Below, piece after piece: positions 1 to 8,770 of a DNA stretch of 64,000 nt; positions within the stretch are counted from its first letter, which is position 1, and each line of letters opens with the position of its first letter. The position numbers and the translations under genes are program-made. The stretch lies in contig SBHC01000026.1 of assembly GCA_006226375.1 (NCBI GenBank), positions 1 through 64,000 of the forward strand, written 5' to 3'. Under the pieces are notes generated by a model. It saw only the letters and a program-made list of their open reading frames with translations. It made no database searches and was not told where the DNA came from. This DNA is from Deltaproteobacteria bacterium (GTDB lineage: Bacteria > Myxococcota_C > UBA6777).

Positions 1-101
1 CGGTTCGACGATTGCCAGCCCCTACAGAGGACAAGGTCACGCTTTGGTAAATTCCGCTAGAGAGTGATTGCCGGTTTCGCATGCTTGAATATCCTTTTTC
101 G

Positions 102-132
102 CTGACTACCCTTGATCTCCCCACACTATAAT
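102..132 (+). promoter_or_regulatory. Possible sigma-70 promoter of the Nif3-like gene
   Basis: A perfect TATAAT hexamer lies at 127-132, 43 bases before the start codon. The best -35 match is CTGACT at 102-107 with a long 19-base spacer, so the -35 is weak. Bases 1-101 hold nothing that I can identify. Confidence 0.3.
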
Positions 133-175
133 CCTATTCTCGCTTGAAAACCAGTCTTAGGAAAAAGGAGTTTCA

Positions 176-943
176 ATGGTAACGCGTGATGAACTGTGTC
201 AATACCTGGACGAATATCTCCAGTTTGAGTTTTTCCCTCGTGACATATCGCAAAATGGTCTACAGGTCGAGGGTCCTGATACCATTAACACGATCGCAGT
301 AGCAGTTGATGCGCGCACCCAAACTCTTCAAGCAGCCGCCAACCTTGGCGCAGACTGGCTCCTGGTACATCACGGCATTTTTTGGGGTCGCTCGGAGTTG
401 GTCCGGGGTCCCCACTACAGACGGTTAAAGATCTGCATTGAAAACAACCTGGGCCTCTACGCAGCGCACCTTCCTTTGGATGCTCACATGGACGTGGGCA
501 ACAACGCTGTACTTGGTAACAAACTAGGACTCGAAAACATTCAGGCCTGGGGAAAATACAAGGGGCAGACGCTCGGCGTCCGTGGCTCTCTACCCAAGCC
601 CATCCCCTTGAAAGACTTCCTCCAAACAGCCAAGAACGTCCTTGAACCGGAAGGTGGAAGCGTCCAACATTTTGGTGCAGGACCCGATAAGGTTCAGCAC
701 ATTGGCGTCATTACCGGGGACGCCGCCAACGAAATTCCCAACGCAGCCTCTGCAGGACTCGACCTGCTCATCACAGGCGAGCCAAGCCATGTGTTTGTGG
801 TCAGCGCTGACGAATTGGGAGTTCATCTTGTGTGTGGTGGGCACTACGCAACGGAAACCTTTGGGGTGAAGGCTTTGGCAGAACACCTCAAGGACAAGTT
901 TGGAATCGAAACCCACTTCATCCACCACCCAACCGGAGCCTAA
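176..943 (+). CDS. Nif3-like dinuclear metal center protein (YbgI/NIF3 family)
   Basis: This 255-residue protein belongs to the NIF3/YbgI family, cytosolic toroidal hexamers that bind two metal ions per subunit. The family is often mis-named GTP cyclohydrolase I type 2, and its physiological substrate is unsettled. The metal-ligand motifs are visible: HHGIFW near residues 66-71, AAHLPLDAH near 96-104, and the C-terminal GGHYATETFGV containing the paired His and Glu ligands. The length matches bacterial members that lack the inserted PII-like domain. The start is supported by AAGGAG at 165-170, five bases before the ATG. It stands alone on the plus strand and is convergent with the downstream universal stress gene. 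Family assignment is firm; function is only known at family level. Confidence 0.93.
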   Translation: MVTRDELCQYLDEYLQFEFFPRDISQNGLQVEGPDTINTIAVAVDARTQTLQAAANLGADWLLVHHGIFWGRSELVRGPHYRRLKICIENNLGLYAAHLPLDAHMDVGNNAVLGNKLGLENIQAWGKYKGQTLGVRGSLPKPIPLKDFLQTAKNVLEPEGGSVQHFGAGPDKVQHIGVITGDAANEIPNAASAGLDLLITGEPSHVFVVSADELGVHLVCGGHYATETFGVKALAEHLKDKFGIETHFIHHPTGA

Positions 944-978
944 CCAGCGCGCTTGAGTTGATGGAGGGCTTCGACCCC

Positions 979-1800
979 TTAATCGAACATGAAGAGAGCC
1001 ACTTCACGTTCTCGGAAGAGTTGTTTGGTGAGGGAACCAAAGAAGAAGGACTTAATCTTCCCAGAGTGAGGTCCAAGTACCACCATATCCACATCTTCTT
1101 GTTCGATGTAGTTGGGAATGCTGGCTTTGTTACCGCCTAATTTCACCACTCTGGGAGCATGACCGTGTGCTTCAAGATAACTTGCAGCGTTGTACAAGGT
1201 GTTGTCCAAGAAAGCTTCATCGTTGCCTGCACCCAGCACAACAAGGTCATCCACATCAAATGGCTTGAGATGTGCGTAGCGATGCATGACACGAGCCGCG
1301 GGAACGCTGCCATTGAAGCAAATTACGACCTTGCGAATGGATCTGTACTGATCGGGGATGGTTAGCACGGCTGCGCTGGCATCACGGGCAACCACACGCG
1401 CTGTTTCTGTTGGGTCCTCTTCGCTGTAGGACTGACACGAAGCCACTCCCATCACCACAAGGTCCACATAATGCGAACCTTGAATGATGGCCTGAACGGG
1501 AGCATCAAGGACCTCACGGTCAATGTGAGGAATGCCCTCGCGGTTGCAAAGCTCCCCAAACTGGGACAACATGTCGAAGGCTTTGACTTCGCTCGTTTGA
1601 AGCATCTTTTCTCGGCCTTCACGGGCGTAGCTAGACGAACCGATCCCCATAGAAACCATGGCCGACTCAATCCCTGGCCGGTCGACAATGGCCATGGCGG
1701 TGAGATAGGCACCATGTTTGTGATAAAGCTCCACCACGTACTGCATGGCAGTCTTAGCGCTGGGGGAGTCATCAAGAGGTAAGAGAATTCGACGAATCAT
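979..1800 (-). CDS. Tandem-domain universal stress protein (UspA family)
   Basis: This 273-residue protein contains two Usp domains. The first opens with IRRILLPLDDSPSAKTA and ends near LVVMGVAS; the second opens with IRKVVICFNGSVPAA and carries a nucleotide-loop-like stretch around VVLGPHSGKIKSFFFGS near its C-terminus. Usp proteins are cytosolic, often ATP-binding, stress-linked proteins without a single known reaction. The start at 1800 is preferred to an upstream in-frame ATG because AGGAGG sits six bases before it and because the Usp fold begins immediately. It precedes no obvious operon partner, but the next gene upstream on the same strand is a sodium/proton antiporter 70 bases away, so the two may be co-transcribed as an ion-stress pair (inference). 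Confidence 0.9.
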   Translation of the reverse strand: MIRRILLPLDDSPSAKTAMQYVVELYHKHGAYLTAMAIVDRPGIESAMVSMGIGSSSYAREGREKMLQTSEVKAFDMLSQFGELCNREGIPHIDREVLDAPVQAIIQGSHYVDLVVMGVASCQSYSEEDPTETARVVARDASAAVLTIPDQYRSIRKVVICFNGSVPAARVMHRYAHLKPFDVDDLVVLGAGNDEAFLDNTLYNAASYLEAHGHAPRVVKLGGNKASIPNYIEQEDVDMVVLGPHSGKIKSFFFGSLTKQLFREREVALFMFD

Positions 1801-1870
1801 ACTCGTCCTCCTGTGCAAGGTTTGCATTCAGGTTAGGTTGGGTTCACACCTACAAACATACGGTGTCCGC

Positions 1871-3277
1871 TCAGAAGAAGAGCAACGTGACCACCAAGAA
1901 AGTCGGCAATAGAATGATGACACTGTAAAAGAAATACCCGAAGAAGCTCGGCATTTTAACCCGTGAGTTCCCTGGCGAGGTATCAGCAATCACCTTCACC
2001 ATAAAGTTGGGCGCGTTGCCGATGTAGGTGTTGGCTCCCATAAAGACCGCACCAATCGAGATGCCTTTGAGGAGAGCAACAAACTCAGGTTTGGCCAGGA
2101 ATTGGGCCATGGTGTAATGATGTCCAGCCCCCACGATGCCTTCCGCAGTGGAAAGAAACACAAGGTAGGTTGGCGCGTTGTCAAGGAAGGACGAGAGCAT
2201 CCCTGTTGCCCACATAAAGTGCCAGGGTTTCGTAACGCCCAGAGCGCTCCCGTTTGCCCGCAACCAATCCAACGCCGGCACCATCGTGACAAAGATACCA
2301 GCAAACAAGACCGCCACCTCGATGATGGGGTGGAAGTTGAAGTGGTTTGCCTTTCGATTGGTCTGAGCCGTAAACTTCATCGAGCAAAGACCCATGGCAA
2401 TCATGATGATTTCACGCCAAGGACTTCCACCCGCCCAACCGATGCCGATCGTTTTGCCGAACGCAAATAGAGGCTTGCTGAACAGAATGGCCGCAACCAC
2501 ACCTGCAATCCAAAGGAAATTGAGCTTTCCATCGATGCCAAGGGGGATTTCATGTGTGTTGTCAAACTTCACATCATCAGGATGTTCTTTGCGGTACGCG
2601 ATGGTGTCCCACACAAAGAAAACCACGAGGAGAATGACGATTTCAGTGAGCCAGATGGGCCAAAGTCGAAGGGTCCATTCAAAAGGGACACCTTGCAAAA
2701 ATCCCAAGAAGAGTGGCGGGTCGCCCAGAGGAGTGAGACACCCGCCAATGTTGGCCACAAGGAAGATGAAGAAGATGACGATGTGCTTCTTAAACTTCCG
2801 CTCCGAGTTGGTTCGAAGCAACGGACGTATTAAAAGCATAGCAGCGCCAGTGGTACCAAAGATGTTGGCAATCAAGGCACCAATCGCGAGAAACGCCGTG
2901 TTCACCATCGGTGTGGCGCGTAGGTTCCCTTTGAGAACAATACCGCCTGATATAGTAAACAGAGCCCACAACAATACGATGAACGAAAAATACTCTTGCG
3001 CCGGATGCAGCAAATGAGAAGGACCTGTCGCGATGTAATAGCCAAAGACAGGCACAGCCAAAACCGCAGCGACAATTCCTTTGTTTGCATTGGATTCCCA
3101 CCAATGTTCAGCGAACATGGGCAAGACAGCGATACACAATAACAAGAGAACAAAGAAGGTGATCCACGCGACATGGGGAACGCTGGCATGACCACCACCA
3201 CCCCCAGCATGCGCGACATCAACCCCAGTAGCCAGAAAACCAAGCAACACCCACAGGAAAGACCTTACTACGCGCAT
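1871..3277 (-). CDS. NhaD-like sodium:proton antiporter (ion transporter superfamily)
   Basis: This is a 468-residue polytopic inner-membrane protein. It has an apparent N-terminal signal or first helix followed by a Gly/His-rich linker (HAGGGGGHASVPH), then about eleven hydrophobic segments. Features typical of the NhaD/CitMHS_2 group are visible: the LLRTNSERKFKKH loop, the GGCLTPLGDPPLFLG re-entrant motif, and a second inverted-repeat-like motif SSFLDNAPTYLVFL with GANTYIGNAPN. Members exchange sodium for protons. The start at 3277 is chosen because AGAGGGAG precedes it with normal spacing, whereas an upstream in-frame codon lacks a ribosome site. Substrate specificity cannot be fixed from sequence alone; citrate or other anion transport is the main alternative. 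Confidence 0.85.
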   Translation of the reverse strand: MRVVRSFLWVLLGFLATGVDVAHAGGGGGHASVPHVAWITFFVLLLLCIAVLPMFAEHWWESNANKGIVAAVLAVPVFGYYIATGPSHLLHPAQEYFSFIVLLWALFTISGGIVLKGNLRATPMVNTAFLAIGALIANIFGTTGAAMLLIRPLLRTNSERKFKKHIVIFFIFLVANIGGCLTPLGDPPLFLGFLQGVPFEWTLRLWPIWLTEIVILLVVFFVWDTIAYRKEHPDDVKFDNTHEIPLGIDGKLNFLWIAGVVAAILFSKPLFAFGKTIGIGWAGGSPWREIIMIAMGLCSMKFTAQTNRKANHFNFHPIIEVAVLFAGIFVTMVPALDWLRANGSALGVTKPWHFMWATGMLSSFLDNAPTYLVFLSTAEGIVGAGHHYTMAQFLAKPEFVALLKGISIGAVFMGANTYIGNAPNFMVKVIADTSPGNSRVKMPSFFGYFFYSVIILLPTFLVVTLLFF

Positions 3278-3313
3278 GTAACTCCCTCTTTGCATGAAAA
3301 AGTTACAACAGGC

Positions 3314-3342
3314 TTGACACGCCCAATATAATCATTTACAAG
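3314..3342 (+). promoter_or_regulatory. Putative sigma-70 promoter driving a leader or small RNA
   Basis: A perfect TTGACA -35 is at 3314-3319, followed after exactly 17 bases by TACAAG at 3337-3342 (four of six matches to the -10 consensus). Transcription would begin near 3349, just before an inverted repeat and about 270 bases upstream of an intrinsic terminator. Confidence 0.45.
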
Positions 3343-3348
3343 GGCGTG

Positions 3349-3655
3349 GCCTATTGCGCCAACTACGATAGTGGAAAGCTGTAGAGTGCGTCAATAGAAA
3401 TTGGCGCAATTCCGACACAAAAGTCCCCAAACCTACGGACTCATAGAAGAAACAACTCAAGCTGAGTTGCACATCCACACCGAGTTTGGAGACCAATTGC
3501 GGCAGGTGGACCCCATCCTCCCAAGTTGTCTTGGGATTCCAACTCAACGATTCTTGGTTGACACTCATCAGGTTCATCGTTACTTCTTCCCTGCAATCCT
3601 AAGGTGACGTATTGATTGTCCCTCTCACCGAACTCGGTTGAGAGGGTTTTGTTTA
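3349..3655 (+). ncRNA. Candidate small RNA or attenuated leader of the HEAT-repeat gene
   Basis: The 418 bases between the antiporter and the HEAT gene hold no convincing protein. On the plus strand they contain a promoter-like pair, a perfect 10-base inverted repeat (ATTGCGCCAA at 3353-3362 and TTGGCGCAAT at 3401-3410), and a strong terminator at 3620-3655. This arrangement describes a transcript of about 300 bases. I checked by eye for signatures of tmRNA, RNase P, SRP and 6S RNA and recognised none. It could be an independent small RNA, or a 5' leader with an attenuator controlling the HEAT gene 42 bases downstream. A 68-codon frame at 3401-3607 starts with TTG and has no ribosome site, so I do not call it a gene. 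Confidence 0.4.
3620..3655 (+). terminator. Intrinsic terminator
   Basis: The arms CCCTCTCA (3620-3627) and TGAGAGGG (3639-3646) pair perfectly, extended inward by CCG/CGG with one bulged T. They are followed directly by TTTTGTTT. No protein gene on the plus strand precedes it, which is the main argument for a transcribed RNA upstream. Confidence 0.75.
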
Positions 3656-3696
3656 TGTTCCCCCTCATTCACTCAAAACCAAAGAGGTCTAGACTC

Positions 3697-4467
3697 GTGG
3701 GTTTCTTCGATAAACTGTTCGGCTCTGGTGGCAACTCCGAAGAGAATTGGGCCAAGAAGCAAGTCCGGCGACTGACCAACAAATACGGGCAAAAGGAAAT
3801 CCGCGAAGACGCGATGTATTCCTTGTACCAGCGCGGTACGCCCGAAGCGGTCTCTGGTCTGCTCCAACGCTTCACCTTCAACCACCCCGAGAGCATTGTC
3901 GACGAGCGCGAGAAGAACAAGATCATTGAACTTCTCGATGCATTGGGTCCAGAGAAAGCATCTGAACCCTTGCGACAGTTTCTCGCCGACGACAAACAAC
4001 CTGACGTTTCCATGGCTCTCATCGCGCTGGAAACGCTGGAAGGTGAAACAGCCACCCTGGTTGAAATTGTTCAACTGCTTCAGGCCGCAGACCCCAACGA
4101 TGCTTGGGGAAGTGACAGAAAGCTTCAACTCATCGGACACCTTGATGAGCTGGAAACCGAGCAGATCCCAACCGAATTAATTGAAGTGTTGGTCAAATTT
4201 TTGGGCGACCTCGACGATGACGTCATCTTCCGATGCATCGCTCTGCTCGAACGCTACGGAACCGACGACCAGATCCGGACTCCGTTCGTTGAACAAATGC
4301 TCCTCGAAGAGACCAGCATGCGTATCCGTTCACGAATCCTCGACACCGTTCGCGACCGCAAATGGTACGTAGGAGAACACCGAGCGGAGTTGGAATCCTT
4401 GTTGCCTGAAGGGTACTACTTCGACAAGCGCAACAACCTCAAGTACAAAGAGCCCACCTACAACTAG
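3697..4467 (+). CDS. HEAT-repeat protein
   Basis: This cytosolic protein of 256 residues is made of paired alpha helices of HEAT/armadillo type, with repeat-like blocks such as IREDAMYSLYQRGTPEAVSG, LLDALGPEKASEPLRQFLAD and VIFRCIALLERYGTDD. Such solenoids usually serve as protein-binding scaffolds; no catalytic motif is seen. I choose the GTG start at 3697, giving the N-terminus MGFFDKLFGSGG, because AGAGG precedes it at about nine bases. An upstream in-frame start would run through the terminator hairpin. The C-terminal tail (YYFDKRNNLKYKEPTYN) is not helical. It converges on the Clp ATPase gene. Partner unknown. Confidence 0.8.
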   Translation: MGFFDKLFGSGGNSEENWAKKQVRRLTNKYGQKEIREDAMYSLYQRGTPEAVSGLLQRFTFNHPESIVDEREKNKIIELLDALGPEKASEPLRQFLADDKQPDVSMALIALETLEGETATLVEIVQLLQAADPNDAWGSDRKLQLIGHLDELETEQIPTELIEVLVKFLGDLDDDVIFRCIALLERYGTDDQIRTPFVEQMLLEETSMRIRSRILDTVRDRKWYVGEHRAELESLLPEGYYFDKRNNLKYKEPTYN

Positions 4468-4553
4468 TCCAGCCCTCACCCCATCCCTACTCTTCGGTGT
4501 TCCTTTCCCTTAGAAGAATCCCACTCCAGAAAAAGCCCCTGCGGATGCATTTC

Positions 4554-7043
4554 CTAGTTGGAGGAGTGCAGCGGAACCGCGATAGGATCGAGAGGATCGT
4601 CATCTTCCTCATTTTCGTCGAGATCCGTACCTGGATAAGGAGCCGACTCCGCTGGAGTTGTCTGTGCGTGAAACGCAGGGGGCGCGGAGTCCACTTTGGG
4701 TTGTGGAAGATTCTTCCAATTGAGTTGCCCCTCTGCATCGAGGTAGGCTTCCCAATAGGTTCCGGGCTGAACGATGCCTTGCAGGATCAGGTCAGCAAGG
4801 CTGGCCTCCAAGTAACGCTCAATCATCGCACGCATCGGACGAGCACCCCGTCGTGGGTGGAAGCCTCCACGCTCGATCAGCCAGTCCAGAACCTCTTCCC
4901 GCACGGCGTAGCGGATGCTTCGTTCTTTCTCCAGACGCAAGCAGCTCTTCTCAATCAACAAGGTAGCAATCGAACGGAGTTCCTCTTGGCTGAGAGGTGC
5001 GAAGACAAGCTGCTCGTCCATTCGGTTCCAAAGTTCTGGAGCAAAGTGCCTTTGAGCCGAATCAAGGATACGCTCACGAATCTGTTCCTGGCTTTCGGGT
5101 CCTTGCGAGAATCCAATGGGGCCTCGACCTTTTGCCGTGTAGGCTTCGCTTCCTAGATTGGATGTCATGACAACAACCGTCTGGGAGAAGGAAACACGAC
5201 GGCCTTTTCCATCGGTCAGCACTCCCTCATCCAACAGTTGGAGGAGAAGCATGGAGACGTCTCTGTGGGCCTTTTCAATCTCATCGATCAGGATAAGCTG
5301 GTAGGGTTTGGTGCGGATGGCCTCTGTAAGCTGACCACCGTCATCGTGCCCGACAAATCCGGGAGGAGCGCCGATCAAGCGATTGACTGAGGCGCTGTCT
5401 TGAAACTCCGACATATCCAGTCGAAGAATCGCACGAGAGGAACCGAACATATACACAGCGAGGGCCTTGGCGGTTTCGGTTTTGCCGACACCTGGAGGCC
5501 CCAAGAATAAGAAAGACCCCAAGGGACGGTTGCCATTAAAGCCTGCGTAATTCCGACGCAGCACCATCGCGATTTGGCGAACCTGCCCACGATGTCCAAT
5601 GATCTGCTCGGCGAGGCTGTCTTCCATGGTCAGGAGACGCTTGCTCTCCTCCACAAAGAGATGCTCTTCCGGCACGGAAGCCATGTAAGCTATGGCTTGT
5701 GCCACATGCTCGACGCCCACTTCGTTCAAGCCCGAGCGGCGAGCCCGAGAGCCAGCCAGATCGATGATATCAATGGCTTTGGCAGGCAGCTTTCGATCAT
5801 GGATGAAGCGCGCGCTCAAGCGAACGGCAGCGCGCAAAGCCTCTGGCAAGTAACGAACCTGGTGGTACGCTCCGTAGTGAGGGACGACCCCCTCCACCAC
5901 CAAATGGGCTTCCTCTTCGGTGGGTTCTTCGACCCAGATCAGTTGGAAGCGCCGAACCAAAGCAGGATCGGGTTCAATGTACGATTTAAAATCCTTAATG
6001 GTCGTTGCGCCAATGCATGGGAACTGCCCACGGCCCAAGGCAGTCTTGAGATCGTTGGAGGCATCTTGCGCACTTTCTCCCGTAGCACCCGCCCGAACAA
6101 GCGTATGAACCTCATCGATAAAGACGATGATTTGGCCCTGGGCTTTCTTCACCTCTTCTTTGATGCCCTTGAGCTTCTCCGCAAGGCTACCTCGTAGCTG
6201 CGTTCCTGCGAGCAAACTCCCCATGTCCAGTTCGATCAGGATCTTGCCGGACAATCCGGGGATTTGATGGTAGGCGAGCATCACAGCGAGACCTTCCACC
6301 AGGGCTGTTTTTCCAACGCCCGGTTCACCCACAAGACAAGGGTTGTTCGCGCGGCGCTTGTTTAAGATGTCGATGATCTCGTCAAGTTCGCGATCACGAC
6401 CGATCAGAGGATCCAATTCACCGCACAGAGCAAGCTGGGTAAGGTTTCGCCCCAGGCGACTGAGCCAGGGGTACTCTTTTGCGTCCAAAGCTCCGGGTCC
6501 TGCAGGGACTTCAGGTTCAGCCTCTTCGACAGGTCCTGCTGTGAGCCAGTCCAATGTGTCGTGTTGGGTGGGATGAGATTCGGGTGGCGCGACCAAGGCC
6601 GGAACCTGAACTTCCTCGACCTGCGACTTAAAGCGACGTTTCACTCGGCCGGTGAGGTACGACATTGCCTGGTTTCGCAGCTTGGAAAGCTCAACGCCAC
6701 ACTTCTTAAGGAGCTGGTACGCCTGCCCTTCCCGAACCCGAGTTAAACCGATAAGCAAGTGAAGGCTGCCAATTTCAGGGGAGTCACAGCGCGCGGCAGC
6801 CTGTTGACTGCGAATGGCAACTTGTTCGAGAGCGCTAGCCGGCTCTTCCCCCAACTCGTCGATTTGTTCGAGGACCCGGTCTTCATCAATATCGCGGTCC
6901 AGCAGCAACTGTTCAGCTTTGTTGGGAATGAGGAAGATGGACAATAGCACGTGCACCGTGCTCATTTCCTGATCCAGTTGACTCGCGATATCGCGAGCCT
7001 GGATAAAGATACTTCGCCACTCCTTGCTGCTTGGTATCACCAT
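4554..7043 (-). CDS. Clp/Hsp100 AAA+ unfoldase, ClpA/ClpC type
   Basis: This 829-residue protein has the full two-ring Hsp100 architecture. A double Clp N-domain occupies about residues 1-135, followed by an acidic, Pro-rich linker. AAA module 1 has Walker A GEPGVGKT at 239-246 and Walker B VFIDE near 307-311. AAA module 2 has Walker A GPPGVGKT at 515-522 and Walker B ILIDE near 584-588. The long ClpB middle domain is absent. A tripeptide IGF at 643-645 (in GRGPIGFSQG) occupies the position of the ClpP-docking loop of ClpA/ClpC, so a role as unfoldase for ClpP is inferred. No clpP or adaptor gene is in the window. It lacks the UVR motif that many ClpC proteins carry in module 1, so it is not a textbook ClpC. 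Confidence 0.92.
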   Translation of the reverse strand: MVIPSSKEWRSIFIQARDIASQLDQEMSTVHVLLSIFLIPNKAEQLLLDRDIDEDRVLEQIDELGEEPASALEQVAIRSQQAAARCDSPEIGSLHLLIGLTRVREGQAYQLLKKCGVELSKLRNQAMSYLTGRVKRRFKSQVEEVQVPALVAPPESHPTQHDTLDWLTAGPVEEAEPEVPAGPGALDAKEYPWLSRLGRNLTQLALCGELDPLIGRDRELDEIIDILNKRRANNPCLVGEPGVGKTALVEGLAVMLAYHQIPGLSGKILIELDMGSLLAGTQLRGSLAEKLKGIKEEVKKAQGQIIVFIDEVHTLVRAGATGESAQDASNDLKTALGRGQFPCIGATTIKDFKSYIEPDPALVRRFQLIWVEEPTEEEAHLVVEGVVPHYGAYHQVRYLPEALRAAVRLSARFIHDRKLPAKAIDIIDLAGSRARRSGLNEVGVEHVAQAIAYMASVPEEHLFVEESKRLLTMEDSLAEQIIGHRGQVRQIAMVLRRNYAGFNGNRPLGSFLFLGPPGVGKTETAKALAVYMFGSSRAILRLDMSEFQDSASVNRLIGAPPGFVGHDDGGQLTEAIRTKPYQLILIDEIEKAHRDVSMLLLQLLDEGVLTDGKGRRVSFSQTVVVMTSNLGSEAYTAKGRGPIGFSQGPESQEQIRERILDSAQRHFAPELWNRMDEQLVFAPLSQEELRSIATLLIEKSCLRLEKERSIRYAVREEVLDWLIERGGFHPRRGARPMRAMIERYLEASLADLILQGIVQPGTYWEAYLDAEGQLNWKNLPQPKVDSAPPAFHAQTTPAESAPYPGTDLDENEEDDDPLDPIAVPLHSSN

Positions 7044-7194
7044 ACCTTGTTATCCTTTTAGCCGAGTCCACCCAACGCCAATTGCTTCGGAGGCTACGTC
7101 ACTTTCCGACAAATTGCCCCTGTGTTCATCCGATACCACAGGCAACTCTGTTCAAGCAATTTTTCAGCAGAATAGGATACAAGTTATGTTTAAT

Positions 7195-7215
7195 TATGCC
7201 ATAGATTGTGGCATA
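7195..7215. promoter_or_regulatory. Inverted repeat upstream of the Clp ATPase gene
   Basis: TATGCCA at 7195-7201 and TGGCATA at 7209-7215 form a perfect seven-base inverted repeat with a seven-base spacer, about 150 bases upstream of the Clp start. The geometry suits a dimeric DNA-binding protein. The rest of 7044-7283 has no gene that I can support. Confidence 0.3.
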
Positions 7216-7283
7216 CATCCGATCGGTCTATCGATGGGGAGACTTGGTAGTAGGCATCCAAGGAGGGAAGACCGGCCCATGAC

Positions 7284-8426
7284 TTACGGGCAGGCATCGA
7301 CAGCGGGCGTGCGTTTCTTGTACACAGAGGTGGTACCAAGGGTCATGGAGAAAGGAAGAGAGCCAGCTTTGGTAGGGTCCAGCGTGAGATCCAACCCTTG
7401 GATGTGATGGTATGCCTCATCGTGTTCGAGGCTACCGGGAGTCATCTGAATTTTACCGCCATCGATCCGGGTCTGCACGACCGGCGCAGATTGAACAATG
7501 TTGTCAACAACCAGCGCAACCCTTTGGCCGGCATGACTCCCCGTCCATGTGGCAAAGACACTGGATGCTCTCTTTGTGAGATCAATACCAAGAATGGTGC
7601 GATTGATGTTTGGATCTGTCTTTATGGTTGTGCTCTTGATGGGGTTTCCTGCAAAGAGAGGTTTGTTTTCGAGCAAATAGGTTCTCCAGTTCACCTTATG
7701 AGGACCCTGACGAAACTCCCCGATCAACCAAATGTAGGCAATCTTCGGATCTTTCTTTAGCCTTTGGTTTTCAGCATCCACCCATTTTTTGAGCGAAGCT
7801 TTGGACGCACTCCACAGGTATCGATCCAACCCTTTGGGGCCACCGATTCGATAGTACTCTGCACGAACCGCTTTAAGCGTTCGAGGCCGAGTCTTTAGAA
7901 CGTTCTCCGTATACTTCACAGCGGTAGGGTCATCATCCTCGACTGCGTACATTGTAAAATAGCCAGCAGCCTGAAGCGCCTTCAGGCGCGATTGGATGCT
8001 CAAGGGATAAAAACGCCGACGTGTTTTAAAGATCTTTTGGAACCAGCTGGGGGGCACTTTCTTCTGTTTCATGTGCTCATCGATTTCTTTGTCGATGCGG
8101 CCCAAGTCTGTGGTGGAAAGAAACACACAAGCTGATTTGGCGCCAACCTTGGCGAAGGAATCATAAAAGCCGAGCAGCCCCAACCTCTTCTGCAAGATCT
8201 CCTTCTGTGCCTTTCGATCCGCCTTGGAGAGAGATTTCGCTTTCGACAAAGGAAGAAGGGACAGAGAGTAGACCAGCTTTTTGCCTTGGGAGGGAGGCTG
8301 CTTTGGGGGAGCGGGTATGGACGTTCTCCCCCTGCAGCCCAAGGAGATGCAGACAAAACTTGCAAGAACGAGGAACAATATCGAAGACCGGCACAACCAG
8401 TACAAACGAGGAACCGACGCCAACAT
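7284..8426 (-). CDS. Lipoprotein with a SecD-like P1 head domain
   Basis: The 380-residue product starts with a lipoprotein signal (basic start, hydrophobic segment, lipobox ISLG-C with Cys31) followed by a short Pro-rich tether. The C-terminal third matches the P1-head subdomain of SecD/SecDF: a segment with LGIDLTKRASSVFATWT, then GQRVALVVDNIVQSAPVVQT, then GGKIQMTPGSLEHDEA, just as SecD has its conserved block ending in ITG and the following helix. No transmembrane helices follow, so it is not SecD itself but a lipid-anchored periplasmic protein with that fold. The start at 8426 has AGGAG eight bases upstream; a longer frame extends upstream without a ribosome site. Function unknown; a role in export or envelope protein handling is only a guess. 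Confidence 0.72.
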   Translation of the reverse strand: MLASVPRLYWLCRSSILFLVLASFVCISLGCRGRTSIPAPPKQPPSQGKKLVYSLSLLPLSKAKSLSKADRKAQKEILQKRLGLLGFYDSFAKVGAKSACVFLSTTDLGRIDKEIDEHMKQKKVPPSWFQKIFKTRRRFYPLSIQSRLKALQAAGYFTMYAVEDDDPTAVKYTENVLKTRPRTLKAVRAEYYRIGGPKGLDRYLWSASKASLKKWVDAENQRLKKDPKIAYIWLIGEFRQGPHKVNWRTYLLENKPLFAGNPIKSTTIKTDPNINRTILGIDLTKRASSVFATWTGSHAGQRVALVVDNIVQSAPVVQTRIDGGKIQMTPGSLEHDEAYHHIQGLDLTLDPTKAGSLPFSMTLGTTSVYKKRTPAVDACP

Positions 8427-8770
8427 ACGATGAACTCCTATTGGATGGGAAAGCACTTTTCTTGGCTCAAAATTGTATTGCGAACACGAGATAAGAACCA
8501 TATCACAGAAGCTTGGAGGAGAACTGCTTTGTTCAGGGATTCGTACCAACGAGTAAGCAAGAAGGGCGAACTCCTGAACATTCCATTCGTACAAGTAGCA
8601 ACCAAGGAGATTGACAGGTTGCTTTGCCTCTGTTAGATAATCACCGCTTTGCCCGCCCGGGCTTACATAGTCACCCAAAAACAAAGACGTTAGCGAAGTC
8701 ATCGAAGCACTTGCCAGCACAAGGTTCCGAATCGCAAGCTCCGACTCAAAACGAGGTATGGCCGAACACT
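8427..8770. other. Divergent intergenic region
   Basis: These 344 bases separate the SecD-like lipoprotein (minus) from the large TPR protein (plus) and should contain both promoters. I see no convincing -35/-10 pair, hairpin or small gene in it. Confidence 0.5.

Noticed and set aside
3401..3607. 68-codon plus-strand frame before the terminator
   Set aside because: TTG start, no ribosome site, no recognisable motif; an RNA gene or leader explains the terminator better.
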